Assembly: GCA_050699715.1 (NCBI GenBank)
Contig: JBOHFR010000019.1
Location: forward strand, 1 to 64,000
Source of the DNA: GCA-003244245 sp050699715
Lineage (GTDB): Bacteria > Actinomycetota > Actinomycetes > Mycobacteriales > Pseudonocardiaceae
Direction of reading: 5' to 3'
Length of the DNA stretch: 64,000 bases
Positions 32,879 to 42,172 of the stretch are shown piece after piece. Position 1 is the stretch's first letter; every line of letters begins with the position of its first letter. The translations under genes were made by a program, and so were the position numbers. The notes beneath the pieces were generated by a model. That model saw only the letters and a program-made list of their open reading frames with translations. It was not told the origin of the DNA and ran no database searches.

Positions 32879-33117
32879 ACCGGCTCGATCCTGTGGTCTC
32901 ACACCTGCTGTAGCGTCTCTGCTCCCCGTCACCATCATCATGCCGAGTCCGGGCCACCACCCGAGTCCTCTCACATCACTCACCCCCAAGTAAATCCAGG
33001 AGCCGAACCAGCATCCCCTCGCTGCGCTGCTTCAACTCTGTGTTGCTCCCCGCCCACATGCCCCCCATCACCCTCAGCTATCTTGTCGCTACCACCCCCT
33101 CGGCCGTTACGTCACCA

Positions 33118-33143
33118 CCCCGCTGAGTCTGTTGAATGCGGGG
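33118..33143 (-). terminator. Short hairpin after the dehydrogenase operon
   Basis: CCCCGC (33118-33123) and GCGGGG (33138-33143) lie just downstream of the bkdC stop at 33147. Modest 6-bp stem; likely terminator of the operon. Confidence 0.4.
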
Positions 33144-33146
33144 GGA

Positions 33147-34475
33147 TCAGAAGGTGATTGCTTGGGCGGGGTCGGTGAGCAGGGTGGCTGTGTCGGCGAG
33201 GAATTGGGCGCCTTGTTGGCCGTCTACCACGCGGTGGTCTACGGACAGGGCTAGCTGGCAGACCTTGCGGGGCGCTACGGCACCGTTCACCACCCACGGC
33301 ATGTCCCGGATCGCGCCGAGGGCGAGGATCGCCGACTCGCCGGGGTTGAGGATCGGGGTGCCGGTGTCGATCCCGAAGACTCCGATGTTGGTGATGGTGA
33401 TCGTCCCGCCGATCATGTCGCCCGGGGTAGTGTGTCCCTCCCGGGCTGTCCTCGCCAGCTTGTCCAGCGCGATGGCAAGCTCGCGCAGCGACATCCGGTC
33501 GGCGTTGCGGATCTTGGGCACTACCAGCCCGCGTGGGGTGGCGGCGGCGATCCCGAGATGCACGGAGTCGAAGTAGACGATCTCGCTGGTCGCCTCCTCC
33601 CAGCTGGCGTTGACCGCCGAGGTCCGCCGCACCGCTAGGCACAACGCCCGAGCGGTGAACGCCAGCGGGGTCAGCTTCACGTCCTGAAACTGCGGTTGCC
33701 CCGCCAGGCGGGCCCGCAGCTCCATCATGGGCGTGACATCGACGGTGCGGAACATCGTGACGTGCGGCGCGGTGAATGCCGAGGACACCATCGCTGCCGC
33801 GGTGGCCTTGCGCACTCCGCGAACCGGCTCCCGGCGCTGCTGCCCAGCGCCGGAGCTAGCTCCGGCGCTAGCGGGGGACCTAGCGCCATTGCCGACAGGG
33901 TGGGCGGCGCGCTCCACATCCTGTCGGGTGATCACCCCGCCGGTTCCGGAGCCGGGCACTGTCCGCAGGTCAATCCCCAACTCCTTGGCTAGTTTGCGCA
34001 CCGGCGGTTTGGCCTGCGGGAGGAGTCCCTGCGTGGTAGCGGGCGACGCGGCCGGGGTGGCCTTGCGCGGTCGGCGGGTCACAGTGGCGGCCCGCGGGCC
34101 GTAACCGACCAGGGTCGTGATCCGCCCGCTGGGTCCCTGCTCGCCGATCGTGCCCGCCGACGCGGGCCCCGACCCGGCCCTGGTGTCGATGGAGCTGGTG
34201 TTGCGGGGGCCAGCGTCGAGGGGGCCAGCCTCGCTGGGACCGGTATCGATCGCGATGATCGGGGTTCCCACCGCCACAGTGGCGCCAGGTTCGGCGAACA
34301 GCTCGCTGACCACTCCGGCGTAGGGGCTGGGCAGCTCGACGGCGGCCTTGGCCGTCTCAATCTCGACGATAACCTGATTGACGGTGACGGTGTCCCCGGG
34401 CGCGACGTGCCAGCCGAGGATCTCCGCCTCGGTGAGTCCTTCCCCGACATCGGGCAGCGCGAAGATGCGGGCCAT
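33147..34475 (-). CDS. bkdC: Branched-chain 2-oxoacid dehydrogenase E2 (dihydrolipoyl acyltransferase)
   Basis: 442 residues. Lipoyl domain at the N-terminus (MARIFALPDVGEGLTEAEIL; lipoylated Lys in IETAKAAVE), an Ala/Pro/Gly linker, the E1/E3-binding domain (PPVRKLAKELGIDLRTVPGS) and a catalytic domain ending with LSVDHRVVDGQQGAQFL containing the active-site His. Start ATG 34475 is fixed by the family N-terminus. Third gene of the E1alpha-E1beta-E2 operon; makes branched acyl-CoAs for energy or branched fatty acids. Could also act on pyruvate; the E1 sequences suggest branched-chain acids. Confidence 0.9.
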   Translation of the reverse strand: MARIFALPDVGEGLTEAEILGWHVAPGDTVTVNQVIVEIETAKAAVELPSPYAGVVSELFAEPGATVAVGTPIIAIDTGPSEAGPLDAGPRNTSSIDTRAGSGPASAGTIGEQGPSGRITTLVGYGPRAATVTRRPRKATPAASPATTQGLLPQAKPPVRKLAKELGIDLRTVPGSGTGGVITRQDVERAAHPVGNGARSPASAGASSGAGQQRREPVRGVRKATAAAMVSSAFTAPHVTMFRTVDVTPMMELRARLAGQPQFQDVKLTPLAFTARALCLAVRRTSAVNASWEEATSEIVYFDSVHLGIAAATPRGLVVPKIRNADRMSLRELAIALDKLARTAREGHTTPGDMIGGTITITNIGVFGIDTGTPILNPGESAILALGAIRDMPWVVNGAVAPRKVCQLALSVDHRVVDGQQGAQFLADTATLLTDPAQAITF

Positions 34476-34480
34476 CTCGG

Positions 34481-35476
34481 TCAGTACGCCAGCGCTCGGT
34501 CGACGGCGTCGAGCACCCGGTCCAGGTCGGGCAAGTAGTCCTCCTCGCACTTCGCGGGCGGGTACGGGGTGTCGAACCCGGTCACCCGCAGCACCGGGGC
34601 CTCCAGCGAGTAGAAGCATTCCTGAGATACCCGGGCGGCCACTTCGGTGGTCAGCGACACCTCGCCAGGCGCCTCGGACACGCAGATCAACCGCCCGGTG
34701 CGGCGCACCGAGTCGAACACTGGCGCCAGGTCCAGCGGCGACAACGTGCGCAGGTCGATCACCTCCAGGGTCTGGCCGTCCCGCTCGGCAACGGTCGCGG
34801 CATCCAGCACGGTGCGCACCATCGGCCCGTAAGCCACGACCGTCGCGGTCGTGCCGGCGCGCAGCACCCGCGAGCTGAACAGCGGCAGGGGCGGCTTCGC
34901 GAGATCCAGCGGCGCCTTGTCCCAGTACCGCCGCTTGGGCTCAAAGAAGATCACCGGGTCGTCGCAGGCGATCGCCTGCTGGATCATCCAGTAGGCGTCG
35001 ACCGGGTTGGCGCACGCGACGACCTTGAGTCCCGGAGTGTGGGCGAAATAGGACTCGGGGGACTCCGAATGGTGCTCAACAGCGCCGATCCCGCCGCCGT
35101 GTGGGATACGCACCACTACCGGCATCCGCAGCTTGCCCTGCGAGCGGTAGTGCAGCTTGGCGAGCTGGGAGACGATCTGGTCGAAGCCGGGGAAGACGAA
35201 CCCATCAAATTGGATCTCGCACACTGGGCGATAGCCCCGGACCGCGAGCCCGACCGCGGTGCCGATGATCCCGGACTCGCCCAGCGGCGTATCGAGCACC
35301 CGCTGCTCACCGAAGTCCTTCTGCAGGCCATCGGTGATCCGGAAGACACCGCCGAGCAGTCCGACGTCCTCGCCCATGACGATGACCTTGGGATCGGCCT
35401 CCATAGCAGCCCGCAGTCCCTGGTTGAGGCCCTTGGCCAGGGTGATTGTCTGTGGCACGGCGGCGGTGGTGATCAA
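34481..35476 (-). CDS. bkdB: Branched-chain 2-oxoacid dehydrogenase E1 beta
   Basis: 331 residues, typical E1 beta. Recognised by VIVMGEDVGLLGGVFRITDGL, VCEIQFDGFVFPGFDQIVSQ, and the HTPGLKVV and PKRRYWDKAP segments. Forms the alpha2beta2 thiamine-diphosphate E1 with the upstream product. Its ATG overlaps the E1 alpha stop by 4 bp, and the E2 gene starts 5 bp after its stop. Confidence 0.93.
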   Translation of the reverse strand: MITTAAVPQTITLAKGLNQGLRAAMEADPKVIVMGEDVGLLGGVFRITDGLQKDFGEQRVLDTPLGESGIIGTAVGLAVRGYRPVCEIQFDGFVFPGFDQIVSQLAKLHYRSQGKLRMPVVVRIPHGGGIGAVEHHSESPESYFAHTPGLKVVACANPVDAYWMIQQAIACDDPVIFFEPKRRYWDKAPLDLAKPPLPLFSSRVLRAGTTATVVAYGPMVRTVLDAATVAERDGQTLEVIDLRTLSPLDLAPVFDSVRRTGRLICVSEAPGEVSLTTEVAARVSQECFYSLEAPVLRVTGFDTPYPPAKCEEDYLPDLDRVLDAVDRALAY

Positions 35477-36708
35477 TGTGTACCGCCGGAGACGCTACCT
35501 GCGTCGATGAACGACGCGTGGTAAGCCAGGTAGTTGTCACGGGCTGCGTCAAGCTGAGGCGACGGTTCGGCATAGACCTTCGAGAAGATCCGCTCCGGGC
35601 CGGGGGAGATCATCGAAGTACAGTAGTTGCGCAGCCGGACCGCCAGCTCGTCGGCCTCGGCGGCCAGGCCGTCGAAGAACTCCGACGTCGCCAGTCCCTC
35701 GCGCACCAGGTGCACCCGGACCCGCTCCAGGGGGTCTTTGAGCTTCCATTCCTCCAGCTCGGTGCTGAGCTGGTAGCGGGTCGGGTCGTCAGAGGTGGTG
35801 TGCGCGTCCATCCGGTAGGTGCACGCCTCGATCAACACTGGCCCGTTGCCGGTGCGGCACTCCTGCAGTGCCCAGCGGGTGACGGCCAGGGTGGCCAGCA
35901 CGTCGTTGCCGTCCACCCGGATCCCGGGAAAGCCGTAGCCCCGCGCCCGCTGATACAGCGGCACCCGGGTTTGGTGATCCAGCGATGCGGAGATCGCCCA
36001 CTGGTTGTTCTGGCAGAAGAACACCACCGGTGCGTCATAGACAGCGGCCCAGACGAAGCCCTCATGCACGTCGCCCTGGGAGGTGGCGCCGTCGCCGAAA
36101 AAGCAGATCGTGGCCTCACCATTGTCCACGTCGCCGATCTTCCCATCCAGCCGTTGCCCCATCGCGTAGCCGGTGGCATGCAGGCACTGGTTGGCGATCA
36201 CGATCGTGTACAGCTGAAACCCGGTGCTGATCGGATCCCACGAGCCCTGGTCGATGCCGCGGAAGATGCCGAACACCTCGGTGGGATCCACCCCTCGGCA
36301 CCACGCGACGCCGTGCTCGCGGTAGGACGGGAAGGCCATGTCCTGCGGGGCCATCGCGCGACCAGCACCGATCTGTGCGGCCTCCTGGCCCAGCAGCGGG
36401 GCCCAGAGACCGAGCTCACCCTGGCGTTGCAGGGCTTTGGCTTCCCGGTCGGCCCGGCGGACGAGCACCATGTCGCGATACAGCGCCTGGAGCTCCGCTG
36501 GGGAGATCGTCAGGTCGAACTGTGGATGCGCGACCCGCTGCCCCTCAGGGTTCAGCAGCTGGACCAGATCCTCGCCCTCGCTGGTGGCGCGTAGTCCCGC
36601 GATCACCTGCTGCGGGGTGCGCTGGCCATCAACGTCCATCGCGGTCCCCACGATGGACGGTCTAGTAGCAGGGCTGGAGCGAGACGAGGGGGGCTTGCGG
36701 GGCGGCAT
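35473..36708 (-). CDS. bkdA: Branched-chain 2-oxoacid dehydrogenase E1 alpha
   Basis: 411 residues. The thiamine-diphosphate motif begins GDGATSQGD and ends QNNQWAIS; the phosphorylation-loop-like region YRMDAHTTSDDPTRY and LGQEAAQIGAG are also as in BCKDH E1 alpha. Start ATG 36708 has AAGGAG (36715-36720 on the minus strand) with 6-bp spacing; the frame extends to 36861 without support. First gene of the operon; it oxidatively decarboxylates 2-oxoacids from Val, Leu and Ile. Confidence 0.92.
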   Translation of the reverse strand: MPPRKPPSSRSSPATRPSIVGTAMDVDGQRTPQQVIAGLRATSEGEDLVQLLNPEGQRVAHPQFDLTISPAELQALYRDMVLVRRADREAKALQRQGELGLWAPLLGQEAAQIGAGRAMAPQDMAFPSYREHGVAWCRGVDPTEVFGIFRGIDQGSWDPISTGFQLYTIVIANQCLHATGYAMGQRLDGKIGDVDNGEATICFFGDGATSQGDVHEGFVWAAVYDAPVVFFCQNNQWAISASLDHQTRVPLYQRARGYGFPGIRVDGNDVLATLAVTRWALQECRTGNGPVLIEACTYRMDAHTTSDDPTRYQLSTELEEWKLKDPLERVRVHLVREGLATSEFFDGLAAEADELAVRLRNYCTSMISPGPERIFSKVYAEPSPQLDAARDNYLAYHASFIDAGSVSGGTH

Positions 36709-36893
36709 GGACATCTCCTTGCTGTTACGCCCCGTTCCACTTGTGACGGATACGGGGCGACGTCCCCGAGCAGCGGGACTCCGGGGTATGGGGTCGCTGC
36801 TAGGAGCCGACGCTGACAAGTCACTGCACCCAATCTTGGCATGGGCAGAGGAGATCGTCACGCGGTATATGGGCCCGGTGGGTGGGTGAGCGG

Positions 36894-37463
36894 CTACGGT
36901 GCACGACCCATCGTGAAGAACTCGTCGTTGGGTCGCAGCGCCATCAGGTGCGCGAGCCGGTTGGACATCGCGAACAGCGCGGTGATCGCTCCGACGTCCC
37001 AGATCTCGTCATCGGACAGCCCCTCGGCGCGGGCTTGCTGGACATCCTGATCGGACAGCTCCGCCGGGCGGGTGGCGATCACCAGGGAGAGGTCGACGAT
37101 GGCCCGTTGCCGTGGACCCAGCGCAGCGGCCCAGGGATTGCTGGCCACGTGGTCGGCGAGCTGCGGGTCCCGGGCCCGGATCCGCAGGATCGCGCCGTGC
37201 GCCACGATGCAGTAGGTGCAGTGGTTGGCTCCGGACGTGGCGACCACGACCAGCTCCCGCTCGGCCCGTGACAGCCCGTCGTCGGATTCCATCAGCGCGT
37301 CGTGGTAGTCCAGAAACGCCCGCAACTCGGCGGGACGCCGGGCCAGGCCACGGAAGATGTTGGGCACGAAACCGGACTTCTCAGCGATCACGCCGACTCG
37401 TTTCCGCAGGTCCGGGGGGAAGTCCTCCAGCTCCACGATGCCAAAGCGGCTCACCTGGCTCAT
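36894..37463 (-). CDS. AhpD-like carboxymuconolactone-decarboxylase-family protein
   Basis: 189 residues, all helical, with the AhpD-type redox motif in SGANHCTYCIVAHGA (CxxC followed by H), giving a peroxidase-related enzyme. FVPNIFRGLARRPAELRAFLDYHDAL is the family N-terminal signature. Physiological substrate unknown. It lies upstream of the bkd operon but about 185 bp away. Confidence 0.85.
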   Translation of the reverse strand: MSQVSRFGIVELEDFPPDLRKRVGVIAEKSGFVPNIFRGLARRPAELRAFLDYHDALMESDDGLSRAERELVVVATSGANHCTYCIVAHGAILRIRARDPQLADHVASNPWAAALGPRQRAIVDLSLVIATRPAELSDQDVQQARAEGLSDDEIWDVGAITALFAMSNRLAHLMALRPNDEFFTMGRAP

Positions 37464-37578
37464 ACCCTGCAGACGCTACTGCAACGGTCCGGTATGTTTC
37501 GCCACCGAACTCGACGGCGCCGATGCACGTCGGGACGCGGATGCGGGGATCTGGGGATCCGCCGACATCGCTGAGGCC

Positions 37579-37731
37579 ATGCGCAACTTCGTGGACAACT
37601 GGGACCGCCACCGAGGGAAGCTGGTGGAGTCGGTCAAGAACGTCGGCGGAATGTGCGCGAGTGTCCGGGAGGCCTTCGCCGCCGCCGACCAGGACCTGGC
37701 CAACACGATGGCCCACGCTGGGCAGGGATGA
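37579..37731 (+). CDS. WXG100-like small protein, start uncertain
   Basis: The C-terminal helix of a WXG/ESX-like protein is visible: MRNFVDNWDRHRGKLVESVK ... REAFAAADQDLANTM. The similarity (IWGSADIAEAM) continues upstream of the ATG at 37579 without a good start codon, so the real start is unclear or the gene has lost its N-terminus. The stop overlaps the next gene by ATGA, and such small helical partners usually precede T7SS-like toxin genes. Confidence 0.5.
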   Translation: MRNFVDNWDRHRGKLVESVKNVGGMCASVREAFAAADQDLANTMAHAGQG

Positions 37732-39077
37732 CCGTGCGCCGACCAGCCGACTGGGCACCGTTGGAGCCCTCAGACCCGCTGCCGGGGGATCCGGACAGGA
37801 TCACCGACGAGGCTCGGCGGCTGCGTGACACGGCCACCGAGATGCGCACTCAGATCTCCCGGCTGCAGGCCATCGGCCGCGACGACACCCTCAAAGGGCA
37901 GCACGCGGAGCAGTTGCGCACCGCCGCCGCCGACCTCGCCGGGCAGCTGCAGAAGACAGTCGGGCGCTATCAGCGGGTCGCCGGGGAGCTGTCCCGCTGG
38001 GCTCCGGAGCTGACTCACGCCCAAACCGAGTCGGTGCGGGCCCTGGAGAAGGCCAAGGCCGCCGAAGCCGCCCGCGCGGCCAACACCGTGATGCCCCGCC
38101 CTGGCGACCCCCCACCGAGCCCGGACGAGCAGGCCCGCGAACGCCGCAGGCGGGCCGCGCTGGACGACGCGACCCAGGACTTGGCCGCCGCGCGGCGGCA
38201 GCTGAACGATGCGCTGGAGCACGCCACGAGCGAGGGCCGTCGTTACGCCGGACGGATCAACGATGCCATCGACGACGACGTGGCGGACAGCTGGTGGGAC
38301 AGCGTCAAAGACTGGGTCCACCGCAACGCCGGGTGGATCAAGACCGTCACCGACATATTAAGCTGGGTGGCCACCGGGCTGGCGGTCGTGGCGCTGTTCA
38401 TCCCTGGCGTGAACATCATCGCGATCCTCGCGTTGGGACTGACCTTCACGGCCCTGGCTGGGCACACCGCACTCGCCCTCTCCGGTGACGGGTCCTGGGC
38501 CGACGTGGCTCTCGACGTCTTCGCGCTGGCTACTTTGGGCGTCGGAAAGTTCGTCGCTCGCGGCCTCAAGGGTGTCCAAGCGGTGACCCGCGCGGCGGGC
38601 GCGCGCTCCGCCGCACGAGCGGCCGAGAACGCCGCGATCCGATCCAGCCGCGCCGCCCGCAGCGCCGCTGGACGAACCCTGCAACGTCGCACCGCGACGG
38701 CCGCCGAGCGTCGTGGCGCCCGCCGCGTCATCGACAACGCGAAACGCGATGCGCGCCAGGCGCCGCGTCGGGCTGCCCGGCAGGTCCGCGACGCCCCGCT
38801 GGCCGATCCCACTGGCCGTGAGATCCTGCGGGCCGGCAACGACCCGGAAGCCGCCCGGTTCTACAAGGACGTCAACGCCATCCGCAGCAGGTTCCCCGGC
38901 GACGCCGATGTCGCCCACGCCAGCCGCCACGCTGACCTTCTCCGCAACACTAGCCTCGGGACGTGGGTTGCCGGTTCCACGACCGACACCGTTGACAAAG
39001 TGGGAGAGAAGATGGGCGTCAAGCCGTACAGCGAGGCGAAGGACCACTTCACCCATGAGGTGGGTTCCACGTGGTGA
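37728..39077 (+). CDS. Putative T7SS-secreted, polymorphic-toxin-like protein
   Basis: 449 residues. An N-terminal helical WXG-like/coiled-coil domain (residues about 20-180; RRLRDTATEMRTQISRL), a hydrophobic pair (about 205-255; SWVATGLAVVALFIPGVNII), then an Ala/Arg-rich linker and a short C-terminus ending HEVGSTW. The layout is that of actinobacterial 'putative T7SS secretion' proteins. I see no known toxin domain at the C-terminus. It overlaps both neighbours by 4 bp (ATGA, GTGA). Confidence 0.7.
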   Translation: MTVRRPADWAPLEPSDPLPGDPDRITDEARRLRDTATEMRTQISRLQAIGRDDTLKGQHAEQLRTAAADLAGQLQKTVGRYQRVAGELSRWAPELTHAQTESVRALEKAKAAEAARAANTVMPRPGDPPPSPDEQARERRRRAALDDATQDLAAARRQLNDALEHATSEGRRYAGRINDAIDDDVADSWWDSVKDWVHRNAGWIKTVTDILSWVATGLAVVALFIPGVNIIAILALGLTFTALAGHTALALSGDGSWADVALDVFALATLGVGKFVARGLKGVQAVTRAAGARSAARAAENAAIRSSRAARSAAGRTLQRRTATAAERRGARRVIDNAKRDARQAPRRAARQVRDAPLADPTGREILRAGNDPEAARFYKDVNAIRSRFPGDADVAHASRHADLLRNTSLGTWVAGSTTDTVDKVGEKMGVKPYSEAKDHFTHEVGSTW

Positions 39078-39556
39078 GGGGGCGTGGCCACGACTGGAGC
39101 GGCAGTGTTGATGCCGGCGGCTCTCCCAGCCCGGTCGATGCCCGAAGGGACGCCGCCGACCGGCTGGTTGGCCGGCGTGCCTTGTTCGCCCTGCAAGTCG
39201 TCGCGATCATCACAGTGATCATATTCGCAACGTGTGGCATGCTCGTAGACCCCCACATCGGGGGCATCGAGTCCAGGTTCCTGGGCGCAGCGGTCGGAGC
39301 TGTCTGGGCACTGCCTTCGGTGGCTTCCCTGGTCGTGATGATCGTATGTCGTCGGCCCGCGTGCCGCCAAGTTTTCGGGCTGAGGGAGGCCATCACTGCT
39401 GCCGCCGTGCTGGGAGCCTTCGCGGGGGGAATGGGAGTGGCGGCGGGATTCTACGGCGCACCGCCCGTTGCCGTCGTGATCTGCGGGGTGGCCGTGGTCT
39501 CTGGTCTGGCGACGCTGGTCCTGCATTACATCTTTCGGATCCGGCGGGTTCGGTGA
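39074..39556 (+). CDS. Four-TM membrane protein in the T7SS-like operon
   Basis: 160 residues with four hydrophobic helices (LFALQVVAIITVIIFATC, FLGAAVGAVWALPSVASLVVM, ITAAAVLGAFAGGMGVAAGF, PPVAVVICGVAVVSGLATLVL). GTG start at 39074 overlaps the previous stop; its own stop overlaps the next start (GTGA). Position suggests an immunity or accessory function; no family recognised. Confidence 0.6.
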   Translation: MRGRGHDWSGSVDAGGSPSPVDARRDAADRLVGRRALFALQVVAIITVIIFATCGMLVDPHIGGIESRFLGAAVGAVWALPSVASLVVMIVCRRPACRQVFGLREAITAAAVLGAFAGGMGVAAGFYGAPPVAVVICGVAVVSGLATLVLHYIFRIRRVR

Positions 39557-39956
39557 CGGCCGTCTCCGGGCACCTGCCCGCGCCGCCGGACCACGAGTCA
39601 CCGGACCACGAGCCGAGAGCCCCGACCGGGTACACTATGGTGTTGCCTCCTGGGTGGTCGCGGATTCCGCTGCGCCGGGGCACCGAGCAGGCGATCACAA
39701 AGATCCTCGACCGGTCGTTCGCCGGCCTTCCCCGCGACCAGGTGGCCACCCTGCGCCATGAGCTGACGCCGGGCGCGGCGTCGAGCACAACTCCCGCCGG
39801 GTCGACTACGTGCTGCCTGTTCCGGCCGATCCCGACCGGTGGGTGGTCGTCTCGTTCAGCACATTGGGGTCAGGCGACCCCAACGACGAGCACGCCCGGC
39901 TGCTGGTCGAGCTCTTCGACGCGATGATGACCACTTTCCGATGGCGGCGACCGTGA
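39553..39956 (+). pseudogene. Frameshifted gene in the T7SS-like operon
   Basis: From GTG 39553 (GTGA overlap) one frame encodes MVLPPGWSRIPLRRGTEQ to DQVATLRHELTPG; the protein then continues in another frame as RRVDYVLPVPADP ... ARLLVELFDAMMTTFRW and ends at TGA 39954, which overlaps the next GTG. The change of frame needs an indel around 39765-39785. It is a mutation, a sequencing error or, less likely, programmed. The undisturbed product would be about 134 residues. Confidence 0.65.
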
Positions 39957-40573
39957 GCGGATGGCCCGAGATAGACTACGACCCGGCGGTGTGGATTGAG
40001 CTGCCGGCCCTGTGGGGTGAGCAGACCTGGCCCGACCACCGCGCCTGGGCCCGCGATATCGCCGAGGCCTGCTGGGACGACTTCGACCTGGTGCCTGGGG
40101 AGTACCAGGTCGACAATCTGGCGCTGACCTTGACCCTGCTCGCCGAGCGACTGCAGTCCAATGAGGTGCCCGGCCAGTACGTCTTCCTGCACCTGCCTGA
40201 CCCGAGGATCATGCCCCTGCAGGTGTGCCTCGGTGTGGGGGACGCCGCCGGTGAGCGGGACGCGGCACTGCGCGAGCTGGCCAATGCGGACGACCCCAGA
40301 GCAGTGGAGCCGCCGATCGTCGATGTCTTCCCGACCGAGCACTTGGGCGAGGGGCTGCGGACCTTGCGATACTGCCCGTCCGACCCCGACCCCGACCCCG
40401 ACCCCGATCACCCGCCGGAGCCGGGAGCGCTCTACGCCGCGCTGAACTACGCATGGCGGGTCGACGAGCACGACACCGACGTCCGGCTGTCCACCGCATG
40501 CCCCGATCTCGCCCGGCTGATCCAGATCATCGACGACGTCGATGCCCTGGCCCGAGGCATCCGGATCGTCTAG
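39953..40573 (+). CDS. Hypothetical protein closing the T7SS-like operon
   Basis: 206 residues, acidic, starting at GTG 39953 (GTGA overlap with the frameshifted gene). Contains WIELPALWGEQTWPD and a (DP)4-like run near 145-152. No family recognised. Four successive 4-bp overlaps from 37.7 to 40 kb make these genes one translationally coupled operon. Convergent, overlapping by 4 bp, with the next gene. Confidence 0.6.
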   Translation: MSGWPEIDYDPAVWIELPALWGEQTWPDHRAWARDIAEACWDDFDLVPGEYQVDNLALTLTLLAERLQSNEVPGQYVFLHLPDPRIMPLQVCLGVGDAAGERDAALRELANADDPRAVEPPIVDVFPTEHLGEGLRTLRYCPSDPDPDPDPDHPPEPGALYAALNYAWRVDEHDTDVRLSTACPDLARLIQIIDDVDALARGIRIV

Positions 40574-41031
40574 CAATGATCGATGAAGTGTGGATGTCCG
40601 ATCGGACAGCTGCCAGAGTAGTGGTCAAAGCCCCAGCTGAAGGTGGGTTTGAGGTCCCAATGCTCGCTGCAGAACGAGCGGTCACACTGGTGGCAGTAGA
40701 ACGGGACCCAGGTCCGATCCAGCGCGTGTAGCGCGGCCGCGTCAATCGCGTGGACCGCGCCGAGGGTCGCGACGAGGTCGAGTATCCGGGTGGAGAAACT
40801 GGTATACGGCAGGAACCCGGTGACCCGGATCGTGCCCTGGGCGTCGGGAAAGACTCGGTAGATGATGTCTTGCTCCGCGTCGATGTACAGCTGCCCTCGT
40901 CGGGTCACCTCGACGATGGCAGCCGCGCGCCGGCAGTCTTTGTGCTGGCACGGAAACGTGACCCGCAGCCGTGCTGGATCGTCCACCGAACCAGTGTCGC
41001 AACAAGCGGCGAAACCGACTGCTTCGCCCAT
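40570..41031 (-). CDS. Cysteine-rich, zinc-ribbon-like protein
   Basis: 153 residues. Two cysteine clusters, FPCQHKDC near the start and FYCHQCDRSFCSEHW near the end, with a final CPIGH...HFIDHC, point to one or two zinc sites around a beta-rich domain. Conserved in actinobacteria as a hypothetical; function unknown. Confidence 0.6.
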   Translation of the reverse strand: MGEAVGFAACCDTGSVDDPARLRVTFPCQHKDCRRAAAIVEVTRRGQLYIDAEQDIIYRVFPDAQGTIRVTGFLPYTSFSTRILDLVATLGAVHAIDAAALHALDRTWVPFYCHQCDRSFCSEHWDLKPTFSWGFDHYSGSCPIGHPHFIDHC

Positions 41032-41122
41032 ATGCGGCGGATGTCCCCGGGGCGCTGGGCACTCTGGGCGCCCTCCGGTGCCGGAGCTCGCGCCCGGTGG
41101 TCACCATCTTTCACCCGTACGG

Positions 41123-41151
41123 TTGATTACGTTCAGGTAGAAAAATATATT
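41123..41151 (+). promoter_or_regulatory. Strong sigma-70 promoter
   Basis: TTGATT (41123-41128), a 17-bp spacer and TATATT (41146-41151) inside a very AT-rich stretch, about 47 bp before the small membrane-protein gene at 41198. Confidence 0.65.
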
Positions 41152-41197
41152 ATATATTCACCCGTAAGGTGGAGCTGTCATCCGAAAAGGTGGATTC

Positions 41198-41380
41198 ATG
41201 ACTACTAATATGGAATTAGGTCTCCTCCTGTTCGGTGGAATCGGTGGGTGGGCCGGCGGGTGGGTCGTCGCGCGGTGGTGGGCGGAGTACCGTCGGGCTA
41301 AGTTTGACCAAGAGAGGATCTGGAAGGCGCGCAAGAACTACCGGAAGGGGTTCGGGTCTCTGCCCCCGCCCACGTTGTAG
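41198..41380 (+). CDS. Small single-TM membrane protein
   Basis: 60 residues: a Gly-rich hydrophobic helix (LGLLLFGGIGGWAGGWVVA) followed by a basic cytosolic tail (EYRRAKFDQERIWKARKNYR). AAGGTGG lies 6 bp before the ATG and a consensus sigma-70 promoter precedes it. Function unknown. Confidence 0.55.
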   Translation: MTTNMELGLLLFGGIGGWAGGWVVARWWAEYRRAKFDQERIWKARKNYRKGFGSLPPPTL

Positions 41381-41407
41381 TTCGTTGCGTCGCCCAGCCG
41401 GTGTTGC

Positions 41408-42151
41408 TCACGCTGTGGCGCGGGCGTCTCGTCGGACCTGGTGCCGCACCCATGGCCAGGTGATCAGCGCCCAGGCTGCGGCGCCGAGGACCAGCGCGGA
41501 GAGCAGGTACCACGGCCAGGGACCTAGCACGTCCAGCAGCGACCACACCACCGGTTTGGTGTTGAGAAAGCCGTAGTTGGTGCCGGCGAGGCGGTTGAAC
41601 GCGAACATCACCACTGCCCAACCGATCGTGACCGCAACCGCGATCCGGTAACTGCGCCAGTCCGGCCGCAACCCGACTCCCCAGGTCAGATAGATTGCCG
41701 CCCACAACACCACGCTGTGCATGCCGAAGAACGACAGGAACTGTAGTGACGGGAAGTCCGGACCGGACAGCTCCGGACTGACGAAAGCCTGCGAGGTGAG
41801 CGTCAGGCCCCAGAAGTAGGTCAGCGCGAACGCCGTCGAGGAGTACGACCACAACGCCCACACTGCGGCCATGGCTGCCAGGTCACACAGTTGCAGGGGC
41901 AGCGAGTACTTGATCTCCTGCTGCCCAGGCAGCAACCCGTGGAGCCACACCGGCACCAGGAACCCGGCGAACACCAGCGCCAACGCCTGGCTTAACCGCC
42001 GCTCGAGGGGAGTGCCGCGATACCGTCGGCCAACAACGACGAGCGCCGCCGCAACCACGACGAGTATCACGATCACCACACCGTGCGACCACCCGAAAGC
42101 GACGAACTGGCGCGCCGCCAGCAGCGGTTCCACATCAGGAAGCGTAACCAC
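41408..42151 (-). CDS. TIGR02206/YwaF-like membrane protein
   Basis: 247 residues with about seven transmembrane helices. Family marks are SLPLQLCDLAAMAAVWAL and GMHSVVLWAAIYLTWG near the middle and NRLAGTNYGFLNTKP. Function unknown in all members. GTG start at 42151. Confidence 0.75.
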   Translation of the reverse strand: MVTLPDVEPLLAARQFVAFGWSHGVVIVILVVVAAALVVVGRRYRGTPLERRLSQALALVFAGFLVPVWLHGLLPGQQEIKYSLPLQLCDLAAMAAVWALWSYSSTAFALTYFWGLTLTSQAFVSPELSGPDFPSLQFLSFFGMHSVVLWAAIYLTWGVGLRPDWRSYRIAVAVTIGWAVVMFAFNRLAGTNYGFLNTKPVVWSLLDVLGPWPWYLLSALVLGAAAWALITWPWVRHQVRRDARATA

Positions 42152-42172
42152 GTGCGTCGAAGACGGTCCGGT

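Noticed and set aside
35476..36594. 372-codon plus-strand frame opposite E1 alpha
   Set aside because: Antisense shadow of a recognised E1 alpha gene.
40379..40410. GACCCC repeats encoding a short Asp-Pro run
   Set aside because: In-frame low-complexity stretch inside a gene; too short to be a CRISPR or other array.
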